Source of the DNA: Gliomastix tumulicola
Taxonomy: Eukaryota > Ascomycota > Sordariomycetes > Hypocreales > Bionectriaceae
Reading direction: 5' to 3'
DNA length: 64,000 nucleotides
Assembly (NCBI GenBank): GCA_001599755.1
Contig: BCHX01000006.1
Coordinates: 186,001 to 250,000 of the forward strand
The notes under the pieces are model-generated. The model saw only the letters and a list, made by a program, of their open reading frames with translations. It was not told the origin of the DNA and ran no database searches. Both the position numbers and the translations under genes were made by a program. Of the stretch, positions 22,001 through 34,398 are shown piece after piece. The number at the start of each line of letters is the position of its first letter. Within the stretch, counting starts at the first letter, position 1.

Positions 22001-23786
22001 TTGCATCATCGCGCCAGTCTGTGCCCTTCTAGGTACCTCGTCACTGGCCTCTCACTCTCCCTGCTCCTGCTCTCGGGCCTCCTCTTGCACCCTCGCTCGA
22101 CCGCCATTTGCCCTCCTCTCTCTCTCTCCCGAGTGCCTTTCTCAGCGCACGGAATACGGAGCACCGTCTGTATAGCCAGCAACAGTCAGTTATTCACGGG
22201 TCGCCCTCAACCGGCCGTCCACCTGAGTCCAATTTCCCTCGGCATCTATTCGCACGGTCACATGTGCGCGCAAAGGGCAGATCTATCACTCTAGCTAGTC
22301 TGACTACACGCAGCCACTGCATCGATCAGGTAAGGACAGACGGCTTTCCTTCTGCTACGGGTCTACGCTCGCGTGCTATTCGCTGTAGCCACGTCCTAGA
22401 CACGGCGGCATGCCTGCTACGGTATGGCCTCTCTGCTGCGGCCTGGTCTGCGGCCTGCGCAAGTCCAAGAGTTAGAGGTTAGAGGCCATCGCGGACAAGC
22501 CGTGAGCGACGGCATATCTCCCATAACACACACAGTCCATCAATGTCATTCATCTCCACATGCCGCTACTGCTGCTGCTCACCTGCCCCAAGTCGACTGA
22601 CGGCTCTGCATTCTCTCCGTCGTGGCTGAGCTGGCCTTGCCTCGTCGAGAACGGTCCTTTCTCCTTCTGTATATCCCGCACACGTCAGGTTCGGTCTACT
22701 GCACGCTAATCTGCCCCATGAGGCTACGATGCTCACTGCGTAGCACCTTACCTTACCCAATCCAAGTCCCGTGCCTCCTCAGTTTCCAGTCCGAGTGATT
22801 CACCGATGGTGGTGGTGTCCCCCTTCCCTCCCTCCCTCCCTCCCCCCCAGCCCCTAATATTTGGCCGCCGGTATCTCTCCGGGGCCCTGGTCCGGGTCGG
22901 GGTGACGGCGGCCACCAAGGCCTTCTTGGGGACCTGGTCTGTCTGGGCTATAGCACCGAGTATTATCACTGTCACCTGGTCCCGTTCTCGTTGGTGATTG
23001 AATCGCTTCGTTGGAAGAGAAATTCGTGACAGCGGCTCTGCAATCTTGGCCCCTTTACCTGCCCAATTCACTCTTCACCTCCGTCCACCCGCTCCCCGGG
23101 GGGCCTCCCAGATACTCTACTTGCTTTCCCCTGTCACTTGGTTTTACTCGTACCTGTTCATCCGAGCTTTGGTTCCCAGCGATCGCGGGTGCTGGCAAAG
23201 GTCCGTCCACGCGGGCGAGATAGAGGTTTCGAAGTCACAAGGCCTTCCCTGCTCCAGCCTCCAGCCAGCCACGAGCTCCAGCGCCAGCGCCAGCTCTGGG
23301 CCGTGAATCAATCTCTTCGATCCACCCCCCCGGGCGTCGTCCTCGCCTCCCGCAGAGCCTGCCCTTGACGAGAGACAAGACAAATCGGTTGGGAAGAGCC
23401 GCTCGAGCCCTGAATCGACTTCTTCGTCTGGTCCGGGGGTCCAGTACATATACATATATGTACATAACCCATCACTGGTGTTCCCCTCCTCCCCTCCAGT
23501 CGCTGCCTCGGTCTTTTCTTCTTTCTTTCGCCCCGATCGCCCTCCCGCTGCGTAGGCCTGCCCAGGCCTGTCCCTTCGTTCGTTCTTGGTTGTCTCCTTT
23601 TCCTTGTCGTCATTCTACGATACCCCCCCTCCCCTTCTTTCTCCTTCTTCTTAATGTTTATTCGTTGATGGGTGCAACGTCGTTCCTTTACGCCTGAGAC
23701 ATCGAAGCTGTCAGTCAGCTGTCATTCGCTATTCCCGTGGCTGTGGTTTTGCTTTTAGTGGCCGTGGTTGGCCGAAACAAGGCGCT
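19018..23786. other. 4.8-kb gene-poor interval
   Basis: No frame on either strand has convincing protein character or recognisable motifs; the longest are 140-190 codons and compositionally biased. The right-hand 1.9 kb (about 21900-23786) is pyrimidine-rich in patches, for example around 22800-22860 and 23480-23660, and probably holds an extended promoter and long leader of the Kelch/BTB gene. A non-coding RNA cannot be excluded. Confidence 0.45.
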
Positions 23787-26700
23787 ATGGCGGAACTGAC
23801 CAATCACCAGCGCGATCCGTCGGGCGGCGCTTCTCAATTTTCCGATTCCGACCCAGAGACTTCAGACCACTTTCCCCAAGGGCCCCAACAACCGCCGTCC
23901 CTCTCTGGCCGCTACACGCCCGACATCTTCTCCGGCGTCTACCGCTCGCTCAGGAAGCTCCCCTCGGTCAAGCTCTCGCGAACTCCGTCCCGCCTCAATC
24001 TGCGCAACATCGGCAGCGCCAGCGCCCGCTCCGACTCCCCGCCCTCGGCCGTCGAATCCTCCTCCTCCTCCTACTCCTCGCGGGGCGGCGCAGCACACGC
24101 ACAGGCACAGGCACCACTCAGCGGTGGCGGCATCATCGCCAGTGGCAGTGGCAGTGGCAGTGGTGGCAGCAGCAGCAACAGCAGCGCCGGCGGTGCGCAC
24201 CAGCATGCGAGGAACCTGAGCATCACCCCAAAGAGCCTCGACAAACCGCTGCCCGAGACCCCTCAGCAGGCCTCCTGGCGCACAGGAACCATCAGCGAAC
24301 ACGACAACGACGACGACGACGACGACGCAGCACCCACGCCCAGGCACACCGACCGCTTTCTCGAGTCGAGGCTGGATACGCGGCTTGACATGATGGAGCA
24401 GAACAACGGCGCGCAGGCGGGGCATTTGTATGGCGGCGGCGGCGGCGGCAGCAGCAGCGGAGAGCAGTATTCGCAGGACGTCAACAGCAGCATGAGCAGT
24501 CTGGCGTCGGCCGACGATGCGGTGAGGGATGCGACCACGTCCAGGAGCAATGCCGGGACGCCGTCAGGCCCTTCGCCGGGCGTCTCGCAGAGCCGCACGC
24601 CCCAGCAGCAGGCCTCCAACTCCAACCTTGCCGCTGCAGCCTCTACGCAATCCTCCTCCTCCTCCTCCTCATCCCACTTGTCCGGCTTGATGTGCAATGT
24701 GCACCGTACGACTGGGAGGGAGCCGCACCCTCTCGTCGGAGCCACGACGACGATCCTCGGCGACAAGCTATATGTGTTTGGTGGCAGGATCCTCTCCCGA
24801 AGCCGTCCTGCTCCCTTGACCGCCGATCTCTACGAACTCGACCTTATCCGCCGCCACTGGACCAAGATCCAGACGTCCGGCGATGTCCCCCCTCCCCGCT
24901 ACTTCCACTCTATGTGCGCTCTGGGCGACACCAAGATGGTGTGCTACGGCGGCATGTCACCCGTGCCCAACCAGCCGCCCGTGACGGATCAGCAGCAACA
25001 ACCTGAAGTTACCGTCATGTCGGATATCTATATATACGACGTTCCTACACGGACATGGACCTTTGTGCCCACCGTGGATCCTCCCCAGGGCCGCTACGCC
25101 CACTGCGCATGCATCCTGCCCTCTTCGGCTTCCTTCTCATCGCACCGTGCGCCCTTGTCCGCCCTGCAGCACAACCCCTCCTCCGGCACGAACGAAGGGC
25201 GAATCGGCATCGACATCAACGGCTCCGGCGGCGCCGAGATGGTGGTTGTCGGTGGCCAGGACGGCGCCAACCACTACATCGAGCAGATCAGCGTCTTCAA
25301 CCTGCGAAGCCTCAAGTGGACGTCGACGCAGCCTCTGGGGAAGAGCTGCGGCGCTTATCGGAGCGTGGCCACCCCGCTCCCTGCTTCCGTGACGTCCAAG
25401 ATCGGCAAGGCCTATCAGAACGGGGCGCAGAGGCTCGACAGCCAGGAGGCCGTGCGTGATCCTGGGTCTGCCATGCTCATCTACTCCAACTACAACTTCC
25501 TCGACGTGAAGCTCGAGCTTCAGATCCGCACGTCCGACGGCTCCCTCCACGAGCGGCCCATGTCTGGGACCTACTCGCCACCCGGACTGCGCTTCCCGAA
25601 CGGCGGCATCATCGACACGCACTTTATCGTCAGCGGCACATACCTCACGTCGTCGAAACAGGAATACGCTTTGTGGGCGCTCGACCTGAGGACGCTCTCA
25701 TGGACACGCATCGACGCCGGCGCCAACGTCTTCAGCCAGGGCAGCTGGAATCGCGGTGTGCTGTGGAACCGGAGGAACACCTTCGTTATTCTGGGCAACC
25801 GCAAGCGCAGCCTCGTGGACGACTACAACCACCGACGGATCAACTTCTCCAACGTGTGCATGGTCGAGCTCGAGGCGTTTGGGTTCTACGACAACCCGCG
25901 CAAGGTCAGCCCCCTCTCCGGCTTCATCTCTGCCAGCAGTCCGTACTCGGGTCCAGGCCTCAGTCTGTCTCGCAAGGCGGGCTACACGGCCGGCGGGCGC
26001 AGCCACTCGAGGGCGAGCGAAGAGCTGGGCGAGAAGGCACTGGCGATGCGTGAGCTGTCCGACATGGACATCCTCTGCATCGGCGGCGAGCGTGTCTCAG
26101 TGAACTCGAGGATTGTTGCTCGCAGATGGGGGCCCTACTTCGTGCAGCTCCTGCGCGAAGGCACCGCGACACAAGATGGCAGCGATGCCGCGACGCTGAG
26201 GTCCGGCGGTCTTTCTAGTAACCCGCTTCGCGCCTCCGCCATCACCATCACGCCTACCAATAGGAACGAGAATGGCAGTAACGGCGCTGGCGGCGCAGGA
26301 GGCAGTTTCAGCGGCTCGATGATGAACCTGACCGACGATATCAACCCTTCGACCATCAACTCGGCACCCACGCCTCGATCCCTCGCGCCGAACTCGCGGC
26401 CCCGATGCCTATACATGCCGCATACCTACCTGACCGTCCAGGCCCTGCTTCATTTCATCTACACCAGCTCCCTGCCCGCTCCGTCTTCGCCGCTCTGCAC
26501 ACCACAGATCCTCTGCTCTCTCCTCCAGATTGCCCGGCCGTACCGCGTGGATGGTCTGCTTGAGGCTGTCGTCGAGCGGCTGCACGCCCTTCTAGACAGT
26601 CGCAACGCAGCTGCTGTATTCAACGCAACTGCCATGGCTGCTGGCGGTGGCCGAGGTATTGACGGGTCTCTGAACCCGAACTTCTTTGTCGGCGCGCTGG

Positions 26701-27140
26701 ATCCCATCGGCTCAGCCGCCTCGACATCGGACTTCTCCATTGGAGGCACGACCCTCATGGGAGACGGCGTGACCAACGGCTCTACAGACGATCTCAACCT
26801 CGCGGTACAAGCCGCAACTGGCCTCAGCCTCAACACGGACATTCCCCGACGACGACCCTCGAGCGACGAGATGTCAGCTTCCACAAGTGCCAGCGGATCG
26901 GAGTGGAGTTCATCGGAGCTCGGCGAGCGGGAGGAACGCAGGGCGCAGGCGGTCTGGAACGGCGAGCTGAGCAGCGTCATCGGACTGCAGAAGCGAGGCC
27001 TCAGGGGTCTCATGGAGGGGCGGAGGATGAGGGAGAGGACGGGCACCGGTGCCGGCCCCGGGATGAGTGCCACAGCTGTGCCCGGTGGCTATGGCCAGGG
27101 CCCGCGTGTTGGGCTTGGTATTGCCGGCTCTCAGGGGTGA
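23787..27140 (+). CDS. Kelch-repeat / BTB protein resembling Ras regulator Ral2
   Basis: Intronless, 1,117 residues. Residues 1-300 are disordered, with Ser, Gly, Gln and Asp runs. A Kelch propeller follows. The first blades show L-Y-V-F-G-G, then D-L-Y-E-L-D with W-T-K-I, then P-P-P-R-Y-F-H-S with M-V-C-Y-G-G, then D-I-Y-I-Y-D with T-W-T-F and P-Q-G-R-Y-A-H. A later blade has V-V-V-G-G and L-K-W-T-S. The C-terminal third holds a split BTB-like region: D-M-D-I-L-C-I-G-G-E-R-V-S-V-N, then Y-F-V-Q-L-L, a disordered insert, and Y-L-T-V-Q-A-L-L-H-F-I-Y-T. This order matches fission-yeast Ral2 and its fungal relatives, which act upstream of Ras. By that analogy it may be a Ras-pathway adaptor; this is inference from architecture. 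Confidence 0.8.
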   Translation: MAELTNHQRDPSGGASQFSDSDPETSDHFPQGPQQPPSLSGRYTPDIFSGVYRSLRKLPSVKLSRTPSRLNLRNIGSASARSDSPPSAVESSSSSYSSRGGAAHAQAQAPLSGGGIIASGSGSGSGGSSSNSSAGGAHQHARNLSITPKSLDKPLPETPQQASWRTGTISEHDNDDDDDDAAPTPRHTDRFLESRLDTRLDMMEQNNGAQAGHLYGGGGGGSSSGEQYSQDVNSSMSSLASADDAVRDATTSRSNAGTPSGPSPGVSQSRTPQQQASNSNLAAAASTQSSSSSSSSHLSGLMCNVHRTTGREPHPLVGATTTILGDKLYVFGGRILSRSRPAPLTADLYELDLIRRHWTKIQTSGDVPPPRYFHSMCALGDTKMVCYGGMSPVPNQPPVTDQQQQPEVTVMSDIYIYDVPTRTWTFVPTVDPPQGRYAHCACILPSSASFSSHRAPLSALQHNPSSGTNEGRIGIDINGSGGAEMVVVGGQDGANHYIEQISVFNLRSLKWTSTQPLGKSCGAYRSVATPLPASVTSKIGKAYQNGAQRLDSQEAVRDPGSAMLIYSNYNFLDVKLELQIRTSDGSLHERPMSGTYSPPGLRFPNGGIIDTHFIVSGTYLTSSKQEYALWALDLRTLSWTRIDAGANVFSQGSWNRGVLWNRRNTFVILGNRKRSLVDDYNHRRINFSNVCMVELEAFGFYDNPRKVSPLSGFISASSPYSGPGLSLSRKAGYTAGGRSHSRASEELGEKALAMRELSDMDILCIGGERVSVNSRIVARRWGPYFVQLLREGTATQDGSDAATLRSGGLSSNPLRASAITITPTNRNENGSNGAGGAGGSFSGSMMNLTDDINPSTINSAPTPRSLAPNSRPRCLYMPHTYLTVQALLHFIYTSSLPAPSSPLCTPQILCSLLQIARPYRVDGLLEAVVERLHALLDSRNAAAVFNATAMAAGGGRGIDGSLNPNFFVGALDPIGSAASTSDFSIGGTTLMGDGVTNGSTDDLNLAVQAATGLSLNTDIPRRRPSSDEMSASTSASGSEWSSSELGEREERRAQAVWNGELSSVIGLQKRGLRGLMEGRRMRERTGTGAGPGMSATAVPGGYGQGPRVGLGIAGSQG

Positions 27141-27768
27141 GCGGCAAGCAGTCAGATCTACGATGATCGATATAATGTTCAAGTGAGAGAGAGGGTCGGG
27201 CTTTGGGTAGCCTGGCGGACTCGATGCGAGGAAGATTAGAGGAGGCTTCTCAGGAGTATTACGGGAAAACACGCCACACGACGAATTGCCATGTTCTAAA
27301 TGAGGATTTGCCGAGAGTTGAGAGAGAGAGGAAAAGCGCAGCGGGGATGATAGTGAGGACACAGTATATTGGAGGAGGGAGAGCGGAAGAGGTATATGAC
27401 TGATATGTGACGGCCCCACGGCTAATGAGACTTGATTTGTTCGGCTACATGGCTTGTCTGGCTTGTCGTGACTTGAATGTTGGTGACCCGTGCCTGTGCT
27501 GTGGTGGTCTTGTATCAAAGGGGCCTGTCTCGAGGCCTCGTCAGTCCATCTGCGGTTCTAGACGTAGGTCACGGTTAAGGCTCTTGGGAATGAGAACAAC
27601 TGTCGTTGCGAGTGACACCTCGATCAAAACCATCCCACACGCAGAAATACAGCTGTATGTACCCAGCATCCGTAGCATTGTATGTACACTCCAAACAAAC
27701 AACCAACCAACCAACCAACCACCACTCTACTTCTAGAAACGAGATCCAAGAACTTTCAAGAGCAATAC
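27141..27768. other. Convergent 3' flanks with CCAA repeat
   Basis: The 3' flanks of the Kelch/BTB gene (plus) and the acyl-CoA synthetase gene (minus). A short CCAA tandem run lies at about 27698-27722. No gene seen. Confidence 0.5.
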
Positions 27769-29730
27769 CTACAGCTTCACCCTCCCGCCCTCCAGCTCCC
27801 GCCAATCCTTCTCCGTAAACGGCACATACGCATCCCCCTGCAGCCAGTACACCGCACCGGGCGCACTCTTCCCCGTGGGATCCACGCCCAGATCCCGCAG
27901 CGCGTTCTTCTGGTGCTTGTACGTGCCCGTCGCCTGCTGCCCGACGTTGCCGTCCAGCACGCGCAGGAACAGCGGCACCGCAAACCGCGGCAGCGCAGAC
28001 CGGACGTGCACCGCGATATCCCGGAGCGCCTCAGCGGCGGACGGATGCGCGAGCGAGGGCACGTCGAGATGCACGGCCGCGCAGCCCGCCCGCCCGTCGT
28101 GGTGAGGTAACTGCACGCCGTAGACGTTGGCCTCGCGGACGCGCGGATGCGTGCCCAGCGCCTGGCTGACCTCAGCCGTGGACACGTTCTCGGCCTTCCA
28201 GCGGAAGGTATCGCCGATGCGGTCGTGGAAGTACACGAGGCCGTCAGCACCCCATCGGACGACGTCGCCGGTGCGGAACCAGGCGTCGCCCGCGGTGAAG
28301 CAGTCGCGCGCAATCTTCTTGTCCGTCGCGGCCGGGTTGTTGAAGTAGCCCTGGAAGCGCTTGTGCACCTCGTCCGGGTCGTCGGGCAGGCGGAAGAGCA
28401 TCTCGCCGGGCGCGCCGGGCGTGACGCGGCGGCAGAAGCCCGTCTGGGGGTCGCGCAGGGGCAGGTCCGTCGCCCAGTCGACCTCGACGACGGCGACCCT
28501 CCGGCCCATGACCTTGTTGTAGAGCCAGCCGTTGCGGCCGATGGCGCCCTTGGAGAGGTCGTTGCGCGAGATGTTGAAGGTGCCGAACGTGCCCTCGGTG
28601 GCCGAGTACATCTCCGCGATGGTCGGGATGCCGAACCGCTCCTTGAACTCGTCCCAGACGTCCGGGCGGAGGCCGTTGCCCCAGGCGAGGTGCACGCGGT
28701 GCTGCCTGTCCAGGGAGGGCGGGTCGGGCACCGGCGCGGCGAGGAGGTAGCGCAGCGTCTCGCCGACGTACTGGATCATGGTTGCGTCTGCGGCGCGGAC
28801 GTCGGCCCAGAAGGTGCGGGTTGAGAACTTGCGGCCGAGGGACTGCGTGCTGCCGGCCTGGAGGACGGCGAGGAAGGAGAGGATGGCGGCGGAGGAGTGG
28901 TAGAGGGGCATGGCCTGGGAGTAGTGTCAGTATGAGGGTGTATCTGAAGAACTATAGGGGCTTACCGTGTGCATGATCTCGTTGCGGTTGAGGCCGAGGA
29001 GGTGGTGGCCCATGCCCGCGCCGACGGTGCACTTCCCCCACGAGACAATGGCCGGCTTGGGCAGCCCCGTCGTGCCAGAGGTGTAGATGAGGATCGCCAT
29101 CTTGGACAGATCCGGCTCGGACCGCTCCTCGTCCGGGCGTCTCACCGGCTCAGCCGCCAGCGCCTCAGCCTCGGTCTCGGGCGTGAAGACGACCAGCTCG
29201 ACACCCTCGAGCTCAGCCCTCACGCTCTCGTCGAAGCTCGCCGCCACATGCGGATCGACGAGACACAGCTTCGCCGTCGCCGCTTTCACCGAGTGCGCCA
29301 GCGCCTTGCCCGTGAGGTTGTAGTTGATGAACGCCGGCTTCGCGCCGACCTGCCACAGCGCGAACCACACAAAGATGAAGGTGTCCGAGTTCTGGAAATC
29401 CATCGCCACAATGTCCCCCGCGCGCACGCCCCGCGGCGCCTCCCGCAGCCACGCGCCGTAGCGCAGCGCCCGGTCATACACGTCTGCGTAGGTGTGGCGG
29501 CGGCCCTCGAAGATGACGAGGTCGTGCTGCGCGTGGGACGGGCTGAGGGCCCAGGACTCGAGCAGGTAGAACTGGTTGAGGCGGTCGACGCGCTGGCGGT
29601 AGAAGAGCCGGCCCGCCGAGGAGAGCGCGCAGCGGAGGAGGTGGAAGTCGTAGGAGAAGGAGGTTTTGGCGTTGAAGTAGGCGAGGGCGGCGGCAGCGGC
29701 GGCCGGCGCTGCGAGAGCGAGGGGGGGCAT
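27769..29730 (-). CDS. Very-long-chain acyl-CoA synthetase / fatty-acid transport protein (FAT1-like)
   Basis: Two exons, 29730-28966 and 28914-27769, joined at phase 0 across a 51-nt intron, giving 636 residues. The N-terminus is a hydrophobic Ala-rich segment (residues about 3-18), likely a membrane anchor. The AMP-binding loop Y-T-S-G-T-T-G-L-P-K-P-A sits at about residues 222-233. The second conserved block is A-E-M-Y-S-A-T-E-G, and a third, Y-F-H-D-R-I-G-D-T-F-R-W-K-G-like with E-N-V-S-T, is the VLACS/FATP signature region. These enzymes make CoA thioesters of long and very long fatty acids and aid their uptake or peroxisomal oxidation. The chain ends V-K-L, a weak match to a peroxisomal targeting tripeptide, so location is unsure. 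Confidence 0.88.
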
Positions 29731-30875
29731 TTTGGAGACTGAAGATGGTTTGTTGGCGAGTTCAGGAGTTCATTGACGGTCAGTGGGGAGGTAGAAGAGT
29801 TGTGATGTTGTCGCTGTGGTTGAGAGGGTAGATGTATGGATGGGTGAGTGACGTGACGGGGGAGCAATGAATGAGGTGATGCAGGATCACCCAACCACGG
29901 CCAGCGAATCAGCTACTGCACAAATAAATAATAACCCCAGACTGGACAGTATCGTCAGAAGGCCTCCGTCGGAGCGTCGGGACATACACACGCTCCATTC
30001 ACTGAGAAGAGAGACGCCCGAGAGCAAGAGATCGGGGGCGTCAAGCCATGTCTCTGTGTCCCCATTTGGAGAAGCCTCGGCTCCCATTGAATGATGAATT
30101 GAACCAATTGCCCCAAGTCTGGAAATGGCTGGGGCATCTTTCTTCAGTGGAGACGCCGCTGCATCTTAGTACTATACTTACTAGTAGTACCTACTATCTT
30201 CTAGACAGCGTCCGTACAGGGCAATCCGTCACCGTCAAGTACCGCTACCTCAGCCCAGCATCTCTGGAGTACACATACCTAAGTATCTATACCCAACCCC
30301 AACACCCCAGTGGACACACTTCCTCTTGTGGTATGCGGCTCGTCACAGACCTCGCTCCCCTCCTCGATCAAGATGCTCCAGATTCTCGCCGTCCAAGATG
30401 CGGGGGAATCTCCAGGTCACTGGGCCTGGTTGTCTTCGCGAAGCCCATGCACAACTGTCAAGCGGTTGTTCCCCCTTCCAAACGTCGACTGCTTCCATGG
30501 GCATTTTCACGACTCTGTCTCGGGTCTACCAGCCTCTCCTGGACTCTGTGCCACGTCGCACCGCCGGGGAACAATGGGCGGGGTAGAAACGGACAACAAT
30601 GCGTCTGAGGCGCTGGGAGGGATCAGGGCGTCTTGTGAAACCCGAGGTTGAGGCGCTCGCGACGACCTGTGACCTGTCGGGACGGAGATCAATGCGCATT
30701 GAGATACAAACAGTCAAGCCACATCTTGATGCGCCACAGATGTGGGTGTGGCGCAGCTGAGACCCCTTGCCTTCTCCACATCGAGCTGCCTTCTGGAACC
30801 TCCAGCTGTCATCGCAGCCAGCCAACCAACACCCCAACACCACCGTCGTCCTGCAGCTCCGGGGCCTTGTGAACA
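29731..30875. promoter_or_regulatory. Divergent promoter region between acyl-CoA synthetase and PIG-S
   Basis: 1,145 bp between divergent start codons at 29730 (minus) and 30876 (plus). No specific element identified and no convincing gene. Confidence 0.4.
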
Positions 30876-32563
30876 ATGGCGGCAGACACAGCAGGGCAGC
30901 AGCCTGCCGCCTCTCCGGCTTCAGAAGATGCTCCTCCTGCAACGACAACAAATACAGCGGGTGCAAAGGAGCTCAAGCCCCCGCCGCCCGAGGCGCCAGC
31001 AGACATTCGCCGGCGCTCGTACATCATCCTCTCCTTCTGGGTGATTGTCCTCCTCCTCGGCATCCCGTTCTGGTGGCACACGACCAGCATCTACCGCGCG
31101 GATCTGCCGCTCGACGACATGCTGCGATGGGCCAATGGCAAGGTGCGTTGCAGTTGTGCCGTCCGCTGGAAGACACAGTCACTAATCAATCCTATGTCCA
31201 GGCCTGCCGCCCTGTCTTCCCCCTCCAGATCTCCATCAAGGCCGACGACCTCCCCACGCGCGACGCCCTGAACCTGCTCCGCCAGACGCAGCATGCTCTC
31301 GACGACCTCAACGACTTTTCGGGCCACCATCTGCGTCTGCGGTCCGCGTCCGCCCCGCCAGACCAGGGCACCGACGATGAAGACGACGCTCTCGCCATCC
31401 AGCTGCATCCCGGCGACGCCCTCTCCGCCTCCCTCGATCCGCACACTGCAGCTCTCTCTATAACCTACCCGCCGTCCTCGACCGCATCCCCGCACCACCT
31501 CGCGACATACATCGCCAACGAGCTCCGCGCCGTCTTCGCCGAGGAGCAGTCCATCATCTCGTACCTCCTCTCGTCTGCGTCCCAGACGCCGTCGTCCTCC
31601 GCGGGGCTGTCGCAGGCGAGCATTGCCGCCCACGAGAAGCGCGTGACCCGATCGCTGCGGTACGCGCCGACATACCATCTCAGCTTCTCGCTCTTCACCG
31701 ACGGGCCGACGCCCAACACGTGGGATGTAGAGGCTGCTGTCGAGACGTATATCCGTCCCATCCTCGACGTTCTCCGGCCGATTCACAACTTCACCATCGA
31801 CACCCAGGTCCAGCTGTACGCCACGCCCGGCGTCGAATCGCAGGTCCTCGACAAGGGCGCACTCGCCTCCTTCATCAACGCCGCCGAGTGGCCGCTCTCC
31901 CCCTCGATTGGGGGCGCTCCCACCGTCAACTTCCTCCTCTTTGTCGGCAACCAGACGATCCAAGCTGCCGCCGACTCTGATTCCCAGACGTCACAGTCCT
32001 GGATGATCCCGCAATGGGGCACCGTCTACCTGCTCCCGCTGCCTCCCACCACCGCCCACGTCTCGGCCGACACCCTCCGCCAGCCCATGCTCACCTTCGG
32101 CACGCACCTCCTCTCCCTCCTCGGCACGCCCTCCTCGGGCTCCCTGCCCCTGCGCCTGTCCACGCTCGCCCGCATCCGCTCCGCCGACCTCCTCCTCCGC
32201 GCCTCCTCGACCCTGGGATCCCTCGCGCGCCTCTCCCGCTCGCTGCCCTCCATCTCCATCCCGCGCAGCGTCGCCGACGGCGTGGACCGCAGCATGCGCC
32301 ACCTCGAGTCCGCCTGCGCGCGTCTCGGCGGCGCCGACGGCTTGCACCACGCCCGGATCGCCGAGGAGGAGGCCGAGCGCGCCTTCTTCGAGAAGAGCAT
32401 GGTCGGGCAGCTGTACTTCCCGGACGAGCACAAGATCGCCGTGTACCTACCGCTGCTAGGGCCGATCGCGGTGCCGCTCATCTCAGGGGCCATCAGCGAG
32501 CTAAGGGCCTTTTTGAAGAGGAGGAGGGAGAGGGCGCGGGGGGCGGAGAAGAAGGAGCAGTGA
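30876..32563 (+). CDS. GPI17: GPI transamidase subunit PIG-S (Gpi17)
   Basis: Two exons, 30876-31142 and 31202-32563, phase-0 join, 542 residues. After a Pro/Ala-rich cytosolic tail, residues about 47-67 form the first membrane segment. It is followed by the family hallmark W-W-H-T-T-S-I-Y-R-A-D-L-P. The long middle part is luminal, with conserved Y-H-L-S-F-S-L and an N-F-T site. A second hydrophobic segment near the C-terminus (L-P-L-L-G-P-I-A-V-P-L) is followed by a basic tail. Length and topology fit PIG-S. It works in the endoplasmic reticulum in the complex that cleaves the C-terminal signal of precursor proteins and attaches the GPI anchor; the wall protein at 7183-9726 would be a typical client. 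Confidence 0.9.
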
Positions 32564-33042
32564 TGTCTAGACCACTATAGATAAGTAAGTACTAGACGGA
32601 AGAATGTTAAGGCATGTAGGAGTACGGGTATTGGAAAGTCATGATTTATGCTTCGGGCGTTTAAATACAAAAGACACTACTACTATAGGTAGTGAGGTGA
32701 TTCCCAGTACCATCAAGATTTCACCCAACACAGTACGATCCCATCAAGCACCCCTGACCGAGTCCCATCGCAGTAGATCGTCATCAATTCATAAGGTAGG
32801 TTCAAACAAGCTATCCCAGACAACAAAAGAAAACAAAAGATTTATCCCCAAAAAAACAAAAACGCCTCGAGTCGTGGGCTACACTGCCATCCACCTCATT
32901 AAACGCCAATGCTCGACTAAGCCCTCTCCGTCAGAGACATCCATAGCCCAGTGAAAATCAGATAACCACGTCTTAAGAGACAATAAAAACAAGGCTGAAC
33001 TTGCAGAACACAGAAACACACAAAACACATAATGCTTTCCCC
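32564..33042. other. Convergent 3' flanks
   Basis: The 3' flanks of PIG-S (plus) and the Myb-like gene (minus), with A-rich stretches around 32815-32870. No gene seen. Confidence 0.5.
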
Positions 33043-34365
33043 TCACAGCCCACCAGACCGGTTGATGATGGACCCGATGCCCATGTCCACGCTCGGCAGC
33101 CGCTGACCAGGCATATACGGGCTGCTCCCCTGGCTGCTGGAGCCGCCGCCGCCGCCGCCGCCGACACTCCCCGCGCTGCCGTGGTAGCCGCTCGCGCTGG
33201 AGCTCACGCTCGACGAGTACCGGTGGTGCTGCTGCTGGTGCTGGTGCTGCTGGTGGACGGGGGGCGCAACAGCGGGCATGCCGTAGGGACCGAGATACGG
33301 ACCGGGGGGAGGCGGGAGGGGCAGGCCGAACTGCATGTCGGGGTGCAGCTGCTGCGGGTACCGTTGATGCTGATGCTGATGCTGGTGATGCGCTCGGTGA
33401 TGATGATGATGGGCGTGATGGTGGTGGTAGGCCGACCCGCCGGACGACGAGCTGGCCTCGGGGCTGCTAAAGGACGCGTCTAGGTCGTCAACGGGGGTCA
33501 GGGCGATGCCGGAGATGCCGCTGTCGTCGTCATACCCTGGGAGAGGACCGCCGCCGCCGCCAGAAGGGAGGGGACCGCCGCCGACCATGGCAGCGGCGGC
33601 AACGGCGCTCTGGCTCTGGAGGCGGTCGTGGCGCGAGGCCGCGCGGGACGCGCTCTGGAGGTTCTTGAGGCCGTTTGTCATACACTGAAAACGGAAATAA
33701 AAAAGACAAAGCAGACTCATCCTCCCGGTAAGGAGTTGAGTCGAACGTCGAGAAAAGTCAGCCTTCCATTCTTCTGTTTGTATAGGTTGGTGTTTGAAGA
33801 GTGTAGGTATAAGTGTGAAGAAGAGTGAAGGTAGGTAAGTAGGTGTAGAAGAAGTGTAGGTGCAGAAGAGTGTAGGCATGAGCGTATCTACTACTGCTCC
33901 TCCGACGCCCCCTCGGCCTCCCGGAGAAAGGGAAGGAAAGATTTGGACAGTACCTTCTGCTCGACGACGTTCCACTTCTCGCCCGTGCGCTGCGCGAGCC
34001 CCGTCCAGATCTCGCGCCGCATGGCCATGTACTCCTTGGCGAGGCGCTGGAACTTGCGCTGGTCCCAGTCGTCGGCGTCGCGGCGCTCGGCGAGGCGCTC
34101 GTGGCGCTTGCGGCAGGCGTTGGCCGTCTTGCCCGGGAAGTAGGCGTCCTTGATCTGCGACCAGTTGAGACCCTGGGCGCGCGCCGCCATGAGCTGCTGG
34201 TCGTCGTGCGGGGTCCAGGCGCCCGAGGAAGGGCGGTGGGAGGGGGGCAGAGTGATGGGCATGGAGGGGGTCGAGGGGGTCATGACGGGTTGTTGTTGTT
34301 GGGTGGGTGCCGGGGCGTAGGCTGTGTTGTCGAAGGAGCGGGTGGACATGGGCTGCTGCTGGTGA

Positions 34366-34398
<33 letters not shown>

